DNA of 64,000 nucleotides from Epiperipatus broadwayi (Eukaryota; Onychophora; Udeonychophora; Euonychophora; Peripatidae), in assembly GCA_028023455.1 (NCBI GenBank), contig JAQFVV010012499.1, positions 620,001 through 684,000 of the forward strand, written 5' to 3'. Positions within the stretch are counted from its first letter, which is position 1. Each line of letters begins with the position of its first letter. The position numbers and the translations under genes are program-made. Of the stretch, positions 63,666-64,000 are shown one piece after another. A model generated the notes under the pieces. It was given only the letters and a program-made list of their open reading frames with translations, did not search any database and was not told the origin of the DNA.

Positions 63666-64000
63666 TTTATATAAATATATAATTTATTAAACACAGCCAA
63701 GACATAAATAAACACACACAAACATATATATTAACAAACTAACTTTGTTTTATGATAATTTTGAATTAATTAACTTTGTTATATATAGTAAAACATAAAC
63801 ATTGGAATCAATTCAGTGTTTGTTTTATTATATATGATTTTGTTTGATGTAGTAGAATATATCTGGATTATGATTGTTTTATCATAACAGGGTATACTAA
63901 TAAGACAGCTGAATATATAAAAATATGACCAAAAAAAATTAAAGTTGTGCATTTAACTCCGAGAGTATGTGTTGGGTCTTTTAGGGCATGCAGAAAATAT
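63666..64000. other. AT-rich stretch without recognisable genes
   Basis: No coding motif or repeat is recognised up to the window end. Confidence 0.5.

Overview
The window looks like intergenic or intronic DNA from an AT-rich invertebrate animal. By eye it is roughly three-quarters A+T and full of microsatellites. It has no operons, no bacterial gene density and no recognisable intact host gene. Nearly everything identifiable is the debris of retroelements: non-LTR retrotransposons of at least three kinds (RTE-type, a two-ORF L1/Tx1-like type, and Jockey-like or otherwise unplaced reverse transcriptases), Penelope-like elements with a GIY-YIG nuclease, tRNA-derived short elements, and fold-back elements. 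This repertoire is common in molluscs (cephalopods included), flatworms and other invertebrates. I cannot name the species.

Layout. 1-7 kb is AT-rich non-coding DNA with one plausible host terminal exon (3839-4089, poly(A) signal at 4138). 7-13.7 kb is a cluster of Penelope-like element (PLE) remnants in both orientations. Their shared 3' region carries a tRNA-Lys-like promoter segment, followed by a hairpin that ends in GAAAC. 13.8-14.3 kb holds a Jockey-like RT remnant on the minus strand. 15.1-26.4 kb holds decayed L1/Tx1-like LINE sequence on the plus strand: ORF1 with a zinc knuckle, two ORF2 pieces and a second copy. A 364-bp palindromic fold-back element is nested inside ORF2. 28.3-28.9 kb has a minus-strand RT with an intact YVDD box. 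30.0-30.9 kb is an 877-bp GATA/GGTA array that abuts a truncated RTE copy. 38.7-39.4 kb has a LINE 3' end with an ATT-rich tail. 42.3-45.6 kb holds an almost full-length RTE element with only four visible lesions, and 50.8-52.7 kb holds a 5'-truncated copy on the minus strand. 53-64 kb holds fold-back and palindromic repeats, inverted PLE ends, a degenerate telomere-like array, and a tandem-plus-inverted repeat family at 62.6-63.7 kb.

The most interesting signal is small-ribozyme-like architecture recurring across unrelated repeats. The 384-bp-period repeat at 62.6-63.7 kb contains a type I hammerhead-ribozyme-like fold: a CUGANGA box, a 4-bp stem II with a tetraloop, GAAAC, a short near-palindromic stem III, a GUC cleavage triplet, and a stem I with an internal loop. 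Unit size and tandem arrangement resemble animal retrozymes. A related motif sits in the loop of the fold-back element at 20.1-20.4 kb. Weaker look-alikes lie in the PLE 3' region and at 34.1, 53.5 and 58.4 kb. Each visible copy carries at least one defect, so activity would have to be sought in the family consensus or in other genomic copies. Functions given here are inferred from motifs read by eye; no database search was possible.
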